Assembly: GCA_910579435.1 (NCBI GenBank)
Contig: CAJTVF010000063.1
Coordinates: 1-13,613, forward strand
Reading direction: 5' to 3'
Source of the DNA: an uncultured Oscillibacter sp.
GTDB taxonomy: Bacteria; Bacillota; Clostridia; Oscillospirales; Oscillospiraceae
Length of the DNA stretch: 13,613 bases
Both the position numbers and the translations under genes were made by a program. Under the pieces are notes generated by a model. It was not told where the DNA came from. It was given only the letters and a program-made list of their open reading frames with translations, and made no database searches. Shown here one piece after another: positions 8,513-13,613 of the stretch. The number at the start of each line of letters is the position of its first letter. Within the stretch, counting starts at the first letter, position 1.

Positions 8513-8746
8513 TCAGTCGGACTGGACCTTCGGCCAGCAGCAGATCCCCACGTCCAGGGGCACCTGCTTCCGGAGGTGGAAATTGGCATAGCGGCAGAAC
8601 CAGCAGCCGCTGCCGCAGCCCAGGCCCACCGTCCGCGAGGTGAAGGCCGGGCAGCGCTGCCCCGGCCAGACGCTGCGTCCGGTCATGGGCTTTCGGAGGG
8701 GCCGGGCGTTCGCCGTCTCTCCCAGATAACGGAGCTCTGCTTTCAT
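8513..8746 (-). CDS. Small cysteine-rich protein of unknown function
   Basis: 77 residues with six cysteines (32, 44, 48, 51, 69, 70). Residues 44-51 (CGSGCWFC) give a C-x3-C-x2-C pattern like the cluster motif of radical SAM enzymes, but the protein is far too short for that fold. Binding of zinc or an Fe-S cluster is possible. The sequence is cytosolic in character (no signal peptide or membrane helix), with a conserved-looking Trp/Gly/Cys-rich centre and a basic N-terminal third. The ATG at 8746 has an imperfect purine-rich site upstream (AAGAAAGG region, 8758-8765). It ends 3 bp from the XRE stop, in convergent orientation. I do not recognise a named family. The biased residue pattern makes a real gene more likely than a shadow. 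Confidence 0.6.
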   Translation of the reverse strand: MKAELRYLGETANARPLRKPMTGRSVWPGQRCPAFTSRTVGLGCGSGCWFCRYANFHLRKQVPLDVGICCWPKVQSD

Positions 8747-8814
8747 CGGCAGCCTGCCTTTCTTCCACGGTCAGTAGGTTCTAAAGGAAGGGCGCCCGTT
8801 CCGGATCATGGAGC

Positions 8815-8850
8815 GGGCCGGGCCGGAAACAGATTCCGCGCGGCCCTTTT
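8815..8850 (+). terminator. GC-rich hairpin followed by a short T run
   Basis: GGGCCG (8815-8820) pairs with CGGCCC (8841-8846), with an inner CGGAA/TTCCG stem (8824-8828/8834-8838), followed by TTTT (8847-8850). It resembles a weak intrinsic terminator on the plus strand. It would protect the two-component operon promoter at 8873 from upstream read-through. The T run is short, so function is uncertain. Confidence 0.35.
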
Positions 8851-8872
8851 CCGGCGCCGTTTTGGAAACGGC

Positions 8873-8902
8873 TTGACAAATCCCGGGAAGGCGTGCTATG
8901 GT
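8873..8902 (+). promoter_or_regulatory. Promoter of the two-component operon
   Basis: Perfect -35 TTGACA (8873-8878), 18-bp spacer, TATGGT (8897-8902) preceded by TGC, an extended -10. Transcription should begin near 8909, leaving a leader of about 85 nt before the response regulator. This is a good sigma-A-type promoter. Confidence 0.7.
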
Positions 8903-8934
8903 CATTGTAGCAAGAAAACCTGCAAATTTGATAC

Positions 8935-8976
8935 TTTGCGTAAATTTGGTTTGATTTTGCGCAGAATTTGCACATT
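8935..8976 (+). repeat. 21-bp-spaced direct repeats in the two-component leader
   Basis: TTTGCG occurs at 8935-8940 and 8956-8961, each followed by an A/T-rich AATTTG block (8943-8948 and 8965-8970). The repeat period is 21 bp, two helical turns. A related TGCAAATTTG lies at 8921-8930. LytTR-domain regulators typically bind two short direct repeats about 21 bp apart, so these may be autoregulatory sites for the adjacent regulator. They lie downstream of the predicted start of transcription, which would suit repression. The repeat is visible; the binding is inferred. Confidence 0.4.
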
Positions 8977-8993
8977 GGAAAGGAGGCTCTTCT

Positions 8994-9743
8994 ATGATCA
9001 AGCTGGCGCTGTGCGACGACGAAGTGGAGCAGCGGGAGGCGATTGGAAACCTCTTGATGGAATACGCGGCCTCCAGGCCCTCCCTGGTGATAAAAACGTC
9101 CATTTTTTCCTCGGCTCAGGAACTGCTGGCTGCGGCGGAGGAGTGCGGCGGCTTCGACCTCTGCGTGCTGGACATCGTAATGCCGGGCCTCAACGGCATC
9201 GACCTGGGGGTCCGCCTGCGGGAGCTCTACAGCGGCGGGGCCATCATCTATCTGACCATCTCCCCGGAGTACGCCGTAGACTCCTATGCCGCCCGGGCCT
9301 TTTACTACCTCATGAAGCCGGCGGAGCCGGGCAAGCTCTTCCGGGTGCTGGACTCGGCCGTGGCGGCGCTGGAAAAGCAAAAGGCGGCCTGCGTCGCCGT
9401 CCGCACCAGGGACGGGCTGGAGCGGGTGCGGCTGGACGAGATCGCCTACGCCGAGCTGGCGGGCCGGACCGTGCGCTATCATCTGGCGGACGGGTCCAGC
9501 CTGGACAGCGTGACGGTGCGGAGCCCCTTTCAGGAGGAGGCGGCGCCCCTGCTGGCGGACCGGCGCTTCTGCCTCTGCGGGGCCAGCTTCGCGGTGAACC
9601 TCTTCTATGTCACCGCCGTGGAGAGGGGCTTTCTCCGCATGGACGGCGGGGCCCGGGTCCCCCTGGCCCGGGGGCTGGCCGCCCAGGCGAAGCGGCGGTG
9701 GAGCGACTATTGGCTGAACACCCCGGGAGGTGACGCGCTGTGA
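8994..9743 (+). CDS. LytTR-family (AgrA/LytR-type) response regulator
   Basis: 249 residues. The receiver domain (1 to about 125) has the acidic pair Asp8-Asp9 (LCDDE), phospho-acceptor Asp60 (VLDIVMP), Thr88 and Lys108 (MKP). The C-terminal part (about 133-240) is a LytTR DNA-binding domain, with the RFCLCGASFAVNLFYV and LRMDGGARVPLARG stretches typical of the fold. The start is clear: AAAGGAGG (8979-8986) lies 7 nt before ATG 8994. It overlaps the kinase gene by 4 nt (GTGA at 9740-9743), so the two are translationally coupled. Its partner is the GHKL kinase. Targets are unknown; the repeats in its own leader are a candidate site. Confidence 0.93.
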   Translation: MIKLALCDDEVEQREAIGNLLMEYAASRPSLVIKTSIFSSAQELLAAAEECGGFDLCVLDIVMPGLNGIDLGVRLRELYSGGAIIYLTISPEYAVDSYAARAFYYLMKPAEPGKLFRVLDSAVAALEKQKAACVAVRTRDGLERVRLDEIAYAELAGRTVRYHLADGSSLDSVTVRSPFQEEAAPLLADRRFCLCGASFAVNLFYVTAVERGFLRMDGGARVPLARGLAAQAKRRWSDYWLNTPGGDAL

Positions 9744-11200
9744 CGGTTCTGCGGGATATCTCCTTTTTGTGGTCGATGCTCCATGTGGTGCTTATGTTCC
9801 TGATTTTCTTCGAGCCCCGCCGTTCCTGGCGGACGACGGTGATTCTCAGCTTTGCCGGCGCGGGGACGCTGCTGTGCGTCAACGTGCTGCTCATGTTTTG
9901 GCTGGGCCACGGCATTATCATGAGCGCCGCCTTTTTCACCTGCACGCTGCCCTCCATGGCGCTGTTCTTTCTGCTCTCCGAGTATCGGGACGGGCGGTTT
10001 TTCTTCCTGTTCTGCCTGTCGGATACGATCTGCTTCTGGCTGCTCCAGCTGACGAACCTGATGGACCGGCTGGCCGGAGGCGGCTATGTGGTGCTGTTTT
10101 TCAGCCGCCTGGCGCTGTTCCCCCTGGCGGAGTATCTCCTCTGGCGGTATCTCCGGCAGCCCTACCGGGAGCTGCAGCGGAAGCTGGCCCGGGGCTGGTG
10201 GCTGTTCGCGGCCATCGGCCTGACCTACTATCTGCTGATTATGGCCACGGCGGCGCCGGTGGACGCGCCCCTGCCCGACGCGGCGGGGCTGCTGCGGCTT
10301 TTCCTGGTGATGCTGCTGATGCCGCTGACCTATTTTTCCATCATCCTGTCTCTCTGGCGGCAAATACGGATTTATGAGAATGTCCGCATGCTCGAGATCC
10401 AGCGGCAGGACTACGACGCCCTCTGCCAGAAGATGGAGGTCGGGCGCATTTACCGCCACGACATGCGCCACCACCTGGCCGCCGTGGAAGGCATGCTCCA
10501 GCAGGAGGACGGCGGGGGCGCGCTGCAATATATCCAGTCCCTTCGCGGCGGGCTGGAGGACGTGACCGTGTCGGCCCGCTGCGCCAATCCCGCCGTCAAC
10601 GCGGTGCTGACAGCCTATATCGCCCAGGCCGCCAACGCCGGCTGCGCCATGGAGACCCGCCTCCGGGTGCCGGAAACCCTGCCCTTTGACGAGACGGACC
10701 TCTGCGTCCTCCTGGCCAACCCCCTGGAGAACGCCATCTATGCCTGCCAGAACCTGCCTCAGGACCAACGGCGCATCGACCTGCGGATGGAACTGACGGA
10801 AAACCGGCGGCTGCTGGTCTCCGTGGAGAACCCCTGTCCCCAGCCGGTGGCCTTCGGGCCCGACGGCCTGCCGGACGGGCCCAAGCGGGAGGGCCACGGC
10901 CTGGGACTCCAAAGTGTGAAGCGGGTGGTGGAGAAATACAGCGGTCTCTTCCGGTGCCAGTGGGACGAGGGGCGCTTCCTGTTTCGGGCGGTGCTGATGC
11001 CGCCCGCCGGTCCGGCGGCCTCCAGGGAAAAGCGCCGTCCCAATTGGTCGGCCGCAGCCATCACGGCGGCGCTGGCCTTTCTGATCCTGCTGAACTGCGT
11101 CCCGGCGATGGCCGACGCCTTGGAGGCGGTGCCGGTCCTTGGGTGGCTGGTTCGGGCGGTGGACCTGCGGACCTATGCCCTAGTCTTCTGGCGAAACTGA
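9740..11200 (+). CDS. AgrC-like GHKL sensor histidine kinase with an extra C-terminal membrane tail
   Basis: 486 residues, starting at GTG 9740 behind GGGAGGTG (9725-9732) and overlapping the regulator stop. Six or seven membrane helices fill residues 8-206, a polytopic sensor as in AgrC-type (HPK10) kinases. A coiled linker leads to the H-box RHDMRHH with phospho-acceptor His240. The N-box is LLANPLENAIYAC (Asn331) and the G-box GHGLGLQSV (385-393). The catalytic domain should end near 425. A further segment follows: a basic stretch, one hydrophobic helix (about 437-454), then AMADALEAVPVLGWLVRAVDLRTY. This tail resembles the membrane-proximal start of RsiV/DUF3298-type proteins, but the gene stops 7 residues later. 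No agrB, agrD or peptide gene is nearby, so the signal is unknown. Confidence 0.9.
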   Translation: MTVLRDISFLWSMLHVVLMFLIFFEPRRSWRTTVILSFAGAGTLLCVNVLLMFWLGHGIIMSAAFFTCTLPSMALFFLLSEYRDGRFFFLFCLSDTICFWLLQLTNLMDRLAGGGYVVLFFSRLALFPLAEYLLWRYLRQPYRELQRKLARGWWLFAAIGLTYYLLIMATAAPVDAPLPDAAGLLRLFLVMLLMPLTYFSIILSLWRQIRIYENVRMLEIQRQDYDALCQKMEVGRIYRHDMRHHLAAVEGMLQQEDGGGALQYIQSLRGGLEDVTVSARCANPAVNAVLTAYIAQAANAGCAMETRLRVPETLPFDETDLCVLLANPLENAIYACQNLPQDQRRIDLRMELTENRRLLVSVENPCPQPVAFGPDGLPDGPKREGHGLGLQSVKRVVEKYSGLFRCQWDEGRFLFRAVLMPPAGPAASREKRRPNWSAAAITAALAFLILLNCVPAMADALEAVPVLGWLVRAVDLRTYALVFWRN

Positions 11201-11250
11201 CGATTTCAGGGACCCCGGATAAAATAAACGGTTTTCGGGCGCTTTTGCAG

Positions 11251-11279
11251 TGGACATTTTACTGGAACGGGTGTACAAT
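11251..11279 (+). promoter_or_regulatory. Promoter of the structured RNA / ferritin transcript
   Basis: TGGACA (11251-11256), 17 bp, TACAAT (11274-11279): both hexamers match sigma-A consensus at 5 of 6 positions with ideal spacing. Transcription should start near 11286, about 190 nt before the ferritin start codon and only about 9 nt before the first strand of the long closing helix. Confidence 0.75.
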
Positions 11280-11294
11280 CAGCTTGATTCTAGA

Positions 11295-11451
11295 CCTTGT
11301 TTGAACCTGGGCAAAACGCCGTCTCAGGGCATCCTTTTCCGCCAAGACTGCGTGGATTGGACTTAAAATCCGTCAGGATTCCTGCGTCCAGTCGCTTTGC
11401 CCGGCAAAAAAATCTGCCCCAATCCGGCATTCCGCCAAGGTTCAAATAAGG
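11295..11451 (+). ncRNA. Large structured RNA, leader of ferritin or separate ncRNA
   Basis: A closing helix pairs 11295-11308 (CCTTGTTTGAACCT) with 11438-11451 (AGGTTCAAATAAGG), 14 bp with one G-U. Directly inside, GGGCAAA (11309-11315) pairs with TTTGCCC (11396-11402). A nested arm pairs GATTGGAC (11355-11362) with GTCCAGTC (11386-11393), enclosing AATCC-GTCA-GGATT (11367-11380). GGCA/TGCC (11403-11406/11415-11418) can form a small hairpin, or GGGCA (11327-11331) can reach TGCCC (11415-11419) as a pseudoknot. TTCCGCCAAG occurs twice (11337 and 11430). The sequence between promoter and ferritin RBS is not coding. No U-rich terminator follows, so it is either read into ferritin or processed. 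Size, position and clostridial host make the raiA-motif class of large RNAs a candidate; that is a hypothesis. Confidence 0.65.
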
Positions 11452-11477
11452 CCGAATAAACGAAAGGAGTAACCACC

Positions 11478-11990
11478 ATGCTGAGTGAAAAAGTCGCCGC
11501 CCTGCTCAACGAGCAGGTCAACAAGGAGTTCTACTCCGCCTATCTCTACCTGGACTTCTCCAATTACTTCGAGGCCCGGGGACTGGACGGCTTCGCCAAC
11601 TGGTACAAGATTCAGGCTCAGGAGGAGCGGGACCACGCCATGCTGTTCTACCAGTACCTCCACAACAACAACGCCAAGGTCACCCTGGGCGCCATCGCCC
11701 AGCCGGACAAGGTGCTGGACAGCGACATGGCTGTGCTGAAGGCTGGGCTGGAGCACGAGCTCTATGTCACCGGCCTTATCAACACGATCTACGCCGCCGC
11801 TTATGAGGAGAAGGACTTCCGCACCATGCAGTTCCTGGACTGGTTCGTCAAGGAGCAGGGCGAGGAAGAAGACAACGCCAACGACCTGATCTCCAAGATG
11901 GAGCTCTTCGGTTCCGACCCCAAGAGCCTGTACATGCTGAACAGCGAGCTGGCGGGACGCGTCTACAGCGCGCCCTCCCTGACGCTGTGA
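11478..11990 (+). CDS. ftnA: Bacterial non-haem ferritin
   Basis: 170 residues, the usual size for bacterial ferritin of the FtnA type, which assembles into a 24-subunit cytosolic shell that oxidises Fe(II) and stores it as a mineral. Alignment by eye with E. coli FtnA runs from the first residues without gaps at the metal sites. The ferroxidase ligands Glu17, Glu50, His53, Glu94 and Gln127, and the C-site residues Glu129 and Glu130, are all present (KEFYSAYLY, AQEERDHA, EHELYVTG, VKEQGEEED). The start at ATG 11478 is supported by AAAGGAG (11463-11469), 8 nt upstream. The gene has its own promoter, a long structured leader and a terminator, so it is a single-gene transcript. The symbol reflects family membership; paralogue naming is uncertain. 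Confidence 0.95.
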   Translation: MLSEKVAALLNEQVNKEFYSAYLYLDFSNYFEARGLDGFANWYKIQAQEERDHAMLFYQYLHNNNAKVTLGAIAQPDKVLDSDMAVLKAGLEHELYVTGLINTIYAAAYEEKDFRTMQFLDWFVKEQGEEEDNANDLISKMELFGSDPKSLYMLNSELAGRVYSAPSLTL

Positions 11991-12085
11991 GGAATCTGAA
12001 ACCGGACGCCCCCATCGTTTCTTCCCCGGAAACGCGATGAAAAAGCAGGCCGCGCTTTAAGCACAGCCCGCCAGGAAGCACGCAA

Positions 12086-12122
12086 GGGCAAGGCAAACCG
12101 GTTTGGTCTGCCTTGCCTTTTT
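12086..12122 (+). terminator. Intrinsic terminator of ferritin
   Basis: GGCAAGGCA (12087-12095) pairs perfectly with TGCCTTGCC (12109-12117), and the stem is followed by TTTTT (12118-12122). The loop region can pair further (AAACC/GGTTT). It lies about 95 bp past the ferritin stop on the plus strand. A strong rho-independent terminator. Confidence 0.88.
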
Positions 12123-12144
12123 CGGGCCTGTTCATGCAGGCCCG
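12123..12144. repeat. Second hairpin between convergent genes
   Basis: CGGGCCTG (12123-12130) and CAGGCCCG (12137-12144) form a perfect 8-bp stem with a 6-nt loop, directly after the ferritin terminator. It lacks a U tract on either strand. It may stabilise the 3' end of the convergent permease mRNA, or be an accessory part of the terminator. Confidence 0.5.
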
Positions 12145-12175
12145 AACATATTACTGCGGAGCATCCCGCTTCCGC

Positions 12176-13039
12176 TCAGCTGCGGAGCATCATCAGCGTG
12201 CCTCCGGTGAGCAGGGCCAGGCCCAGGGCCGCCCGGCGGCCCAGCCGCTCGTGGAGGACCAGGCCGGAAAACGCCACCGTCACCAGGATGCTCAACTTGT
12301 CGATGGGCACCACCACGCTGGCGGGCCCGTCCTGGAGGGCCCGGTAGTAGCACAGCCAGGAGGCCCCGGTCGCCAGCCCCGACAGGCAGATAAAGCCCAG
12401 CTCTCCCCTGGGCACCGTCTTGAGGTCCGCCCCCTTCCCGGTTACGAAGACCATGACCCACGCCATGACCAGCACCACGCCGGTGCGGATCGCCGTGCCC
12501 AGATTGGAGTCCACGCCGCTGACGCCCACCTTGCCCAGGATGGCTGTGAGGCTGGCAAACACGGCGGAGCCCATGGCCCAGGGCAGCCAAAGGCCGTGCT
12601 CCTCCCCCGCTTCCCGCTCCGCCTTCTTCTCGATCATCAGATAGGTCCCCGCCCACACGCAGAGAACGCCCAGGGCCTTATAAACGCCGACGGGTTCCCG
12701 CAGCAGGACGAATGCCAGAAGGACCGTCAGCACCGTGCTGCTCTTGTCCACGGGGGTCACTTTGTTGACGTCCCCCAACTGCAAAGCCCTGAAATAGCAC
12801 AGCCAGGAGGCTCCGGTGGCCAGCCCGGACAGGACCAGAAACAGCAGCGTCCTCCCCCCTGCGGCCCCCAATCCGGACTCGGCTCCGGTGAGGAAGACCA
12901 TCAGCCAGGAGAACACCAGTACCACGATCGTGCGGATGGCCGTGGCCACGGTGGAGTCCGTCCGGCGGACGCCGCATTTGGCTAAAATGGCCGTGAGCCC
13001 CGCGAAGAGCGCGGAGCCGAAGGCAAATAGGATCCACAT
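12176..13039 (-). CDS. EamA/DMT-superfamily membrane transporter
   Basis: 287 residues with about ten membrane helices in two homologous halves (residues 1 to about 137, and about 151-287). The halves are strikingly alike: WILFAFGSALFAGLTAILAK against WLPWAMGSAVFASLTAILGK, and GLATGASWLCYFRALQ against GLATGASWLCYYRALQ. Each ends in a PVDK/PIDK...LLREP/LHERLG stretch typical of EamA domains. Members export or import small metabolites; the substrate cannot be read from sequence. The ATG at 13039 (MWILFAFG) is chosen over an upstream in-frame extension because the extension runs into a MITE-like element and a purine-rich ribosome site (AAGAAGGGAAG) lies just before it. The gene is convergent with ferritin. 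Its promoter is probably formed by the end of the MITE. Confidence 0.9.
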   Translation of the reverse strand: MWILFAFGSALFAGLTAILAKCGVRRTDSTVATAIRTIVVLVFSWLMVFLTGAESGLGAAGGRTLLFLVLSGLATGASWLCYFRALQLGDVNKVTPVDKSSTVLTVLLAFVLLREPVGVYKALGVLCVWAGTYLMIEKKAEREAGEEHGLWLPWAMGSAVFASLTAILGKVGVSGVDSNLGTAIRTGVVLVMAWVMVFVTGKGADLKTVPRGELGFICLSGLATGASWLCYYRALQDGPASVVVPIDKLSILVTVAFSGLVLHERLGRRAALGLALLTGGTLMMLRS

Positions 13040-13063
13040 AGGCTTCCCTTCTTCATTCTGAAA

Positions 13064-13092
13064 ATTAGAGCAGTTCTCGGAAATAATGAGAA
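13064..13092 (-). promoter_or_regulatory. Possible permease promoter at the MITE edge
   Basis: On the minus strand, TTCTCA (13092-13087), 17 bp, TCTAAT (13069-13064). The -10 matches at 5 of 6 positions and the -35 at 4 of 6. The -35 lies inside the terminal repeat and the -10 spans its outer end, so insertion could have created this promoter. Expected start is near 13057, only about 18 nt before the permease start codon. Confidence 0.45.
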
Positions 13093-13093
13093 A
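13066..13093 (+). repeat. Left terminal inverted repeat of the MITE-like element
   Basis: Begins TAGAGCAGTTCTC. It contains its own small inverted repeat TTCTC/GAGAA (13074-13078/13088-13092). It differs from the partner arm at three positions. Confidence 0.75.
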
Positions 13094-13254
13094 ACAGGAA
13101 GCAAGGGCGGGGATGGCAGGGCAAGGCGGAGGATACAGACGGGCTGACGCCCGCCAAAAACAACTGCGCAGCCGTTGGCGGCCCTGCAGCCTTACGGATC
13201 CGGCATCCCCCTTGCGGGGACAATGCCGCCATGCCATTTTCGAACTGCTGAACG

Positions 13255-13282
13255 TTTCTCAGTATTTTCGAGAACCGCTCTA
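13255..13282 (-). repeat. Right terminal inverted repeat of the MITE-like element
   Basis: Read on the minus strand it begins TAGAGCGGTTCTC and matches the left arm at 25 of 28 positions. Confidence 0.75.
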
Positions 13283-13301
13283 GGAGCAAGCGCTTCCGGG
13301 A

Positions 13302-13318
13302 GCATTATAGCATAATGC
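13302..13318. repeat. Perfect A/T-rich palindrome
   Basis: GCATTAT-AGC-ATAATGC, 7-bp arms around 3 nt. On the minus strand it contains TATAAT, but no good -35 lies at 16-18 bp. It could be a regulator site for the original upstream region of the permease, now separated from it by the MITE-like element. Confidence 0.4.
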
Positions 13319-13369
13319 GGAGGGTTTTTGTGCCATAGGCAAAAATTTTCTTTGTTTGTGTTTTTTTCC

Positions 13370-13397
13370 TTGACTTTGGCGGACAAATTAGTAGAAT
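13370..13397 (+). promoter_or_regulatory. Plus-strand promoter in the right-end region
   Basis: TTGACT (13370-13375), 16 bp, TAGAAT (13392-13397), each hexamer 5 of 6 against consensus. It lies in an A/T-rich island. No gene starts soon after, so it would give a long leader reading towards the right edge. Confidence 0.5.
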
Positions 13398-13580
13398 AGT
13401 ACATGATGGCAAACGCCGTTGAAGGCTCGCGCAGACGGCGAAGGGGTTGTTCCGGCGGCGTTGGGAAACGAGAAGATCGGGTGTTGCGCAGTTGGTGGTG
13501 CGCTTGCTTTGGGAGCATGGGCTCCTCATCCATGACGCTGCCGCACACCCTTGTGACACTAAGAGCCTGTTTAAAAACTT

Positions 13581-13609
13581 TTGACAAAAATGGCGGAGTG
13601 GGAGATAAT
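13581..13609 (+). promoter_or_regulatory. Strong promoter reading off the right edge
   Basis: Perfect TTGACA (13581-13586), 17 bp, GATAAT (13604-13609, 5 of 6). It should drive a gene just beyond the window. The preceding GAGCCTGTTTAAA (13563-13575) resembles the terminal repeat of some insertion sequences, so the next gene may be a transposase; only the edge is visible. Confidence 0.6.
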
Positions 13610-13613
13610 AGGA

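Larger units (their letters stand above)
13066..13282. mobile_element. MITE-like element with 28-bp terminal inverted repeats
   Basis: The left end (13066-13093) and the reverse complement of the right end (13255-13282) match at 25 of 28 positions, both starting TAGAGC. Each end begins with TA, as expected for the target duplication of IS630/Tc1-mariner-type elements. The 217-bp interior has no credible gene and is highly foldable: CCGCCAA/TTGGCGG (13151-13157/13175-13181), and CGGCAT/ATGCCG (13201-13206/13223-13228) around CCCC/GGGG. A transposase would have to come from elsewhere. Confidence 0.75.
13283..13613. other. Non-coding right-end region
   Basis: This 331-bp stretch has no gene I can support. 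It is markedly A/T-rich at 13300-13405, in contrast to the GC-rich surroundings. It holds a perfect palindrome, an imperfect one at about 13325-13345 (GCC-ATA-GGC flanked by T and A runs), and two plus-strand promoters. A frame from ATG 13403 stays open to the window edge, but it has no ribosome site and a low-complexity Arg/Ser/Gly-rich product. Confidence 0.5.

Noticed and set aside
8576..9733. 385-codon plus-strand open frame overlapping the response regulator
   Set aside because: It is the regulator sequence in a wrong frame and runs across the promoter and the Cys-rich gene. The real frame at 8994 has full receiver and LytTR motifs.
9707..10912. 401-codon minus-strand open frame opposite the kinase
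   Set aside because: Gln/His/Gly-rich shadow of the GHKL kinase, which has H, N and G boxes in the plus frame.
11213..11254. Possible terminator after the kinase gene (CCCG...CGGG then CTTTT)
   Set aside because: The stem is only about 4 bp with a long loop; too weak to call.
11359..11447. Possible tRNA-Leu: GGACTTAAAATCC (11359-11371) looks like a UAA anticodon arm and GGTTCAAAT (11439-11447) like a T arm
   Set aside because: The two are 68 nt apart, no acceptor stem or D arm fits, and both stretches pair better in the larger RNA fold. Imitation of tRNA elements remains possible but is not shown.
12113..12985. 290-codon plus-strand open frame opposite the permease
   Set aside because: Low-complexity Gln/Gly/His/Pro product; the minus frame encodes a clear two-domain membrane transporter.
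13192..13587. 131-codon minus-strand open frame at the right end
   Set aside because: It runs through the right end of the MITE-like element and an A/T-rich promoter island, and shows no domain, convincing ribosome site or coding-like bias.
13403..13613. Plus-strand frame from ATG 13403 open to the window edge
   Set aside because: No ribosome site, an Arg/Ser/Gly-rich product, and a strong promoter inside it; probably untranslated leader.

Overview
The window is GC-rich (roughly 60%) DNA with strong AGGAGG-type ribosome sites, sigma-A-like promoters and a Firmicutes-type gene repertoire (XRE regulator, AgrA/AgrC-like two-component pair, low-molecular-weight ferritin, EamA permease). This points to a high-GC Clostridia member, most likely a gut Oscillospiraceae-type anaerobe (Flavonifractor/Oscillibacter/Lawsonibacter-like). 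The assignment is inferred from style and families; no rRNA or marker gene is present.

Left 60% (50-7984, minus): one enormous gene for a 2644-residue protein. It starts with a class III (type IV pilin/pseudopilin) signal and continues as an extracellular, modular GLUG/beta-helix-like protein. It is read divergently from a small XRE-family repressor gene (8162-8509, plus). The 177-bp gap holds two near-identical palindromic operators whose centres lie 32 bp apart. One fits exactly into the spacer of the promoter predicted for the giant gene and also into a weaker promoter for the regulator. The simplest reading is that the XRE protein represses both the giant surface protein and itself.

Middle (8513-11200): a 77-residue cysteine-rich protein of unknown function lies convergent with the XRE gene. 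It is followed by a translationally coupled LytTR response regulator and an AgrC-like GHKL histidine kinase, transcribed from a good extended -10 promoter whose leader carries 21-bp-spaced repeats. No agrB or agrD is present. The kinase ends in an extra transmembrane segment resembling the start of RsiV-type anti-sigma proteins, cut short.

Right (11201-13613): a near-consensus promoter drives a long leader with an elaborate predicted RNA fold, including a closing helix of about 14 bp, directly before a ferritin gene (11478-11990) with a complete ferroxidase site. A strong terminator follows. Convergent to it is an EamA/DMT permease gene (12176-13039, minus), whose start lies 26 bp from a 217-bp MITE-like element with 28-bp terminal inverted repeats bounded by TA. 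The last 330 bp carry no convincing gene. They hold palindromes and two plus-strand promoters, the second reading off the right edge towards a gene not in the window.

The most notable items are the giant pseudopilin with its paired operator, the structured RNA ahead of ferritin, the MITE-derived promoter, and the kinase with an RsiV-like tail.
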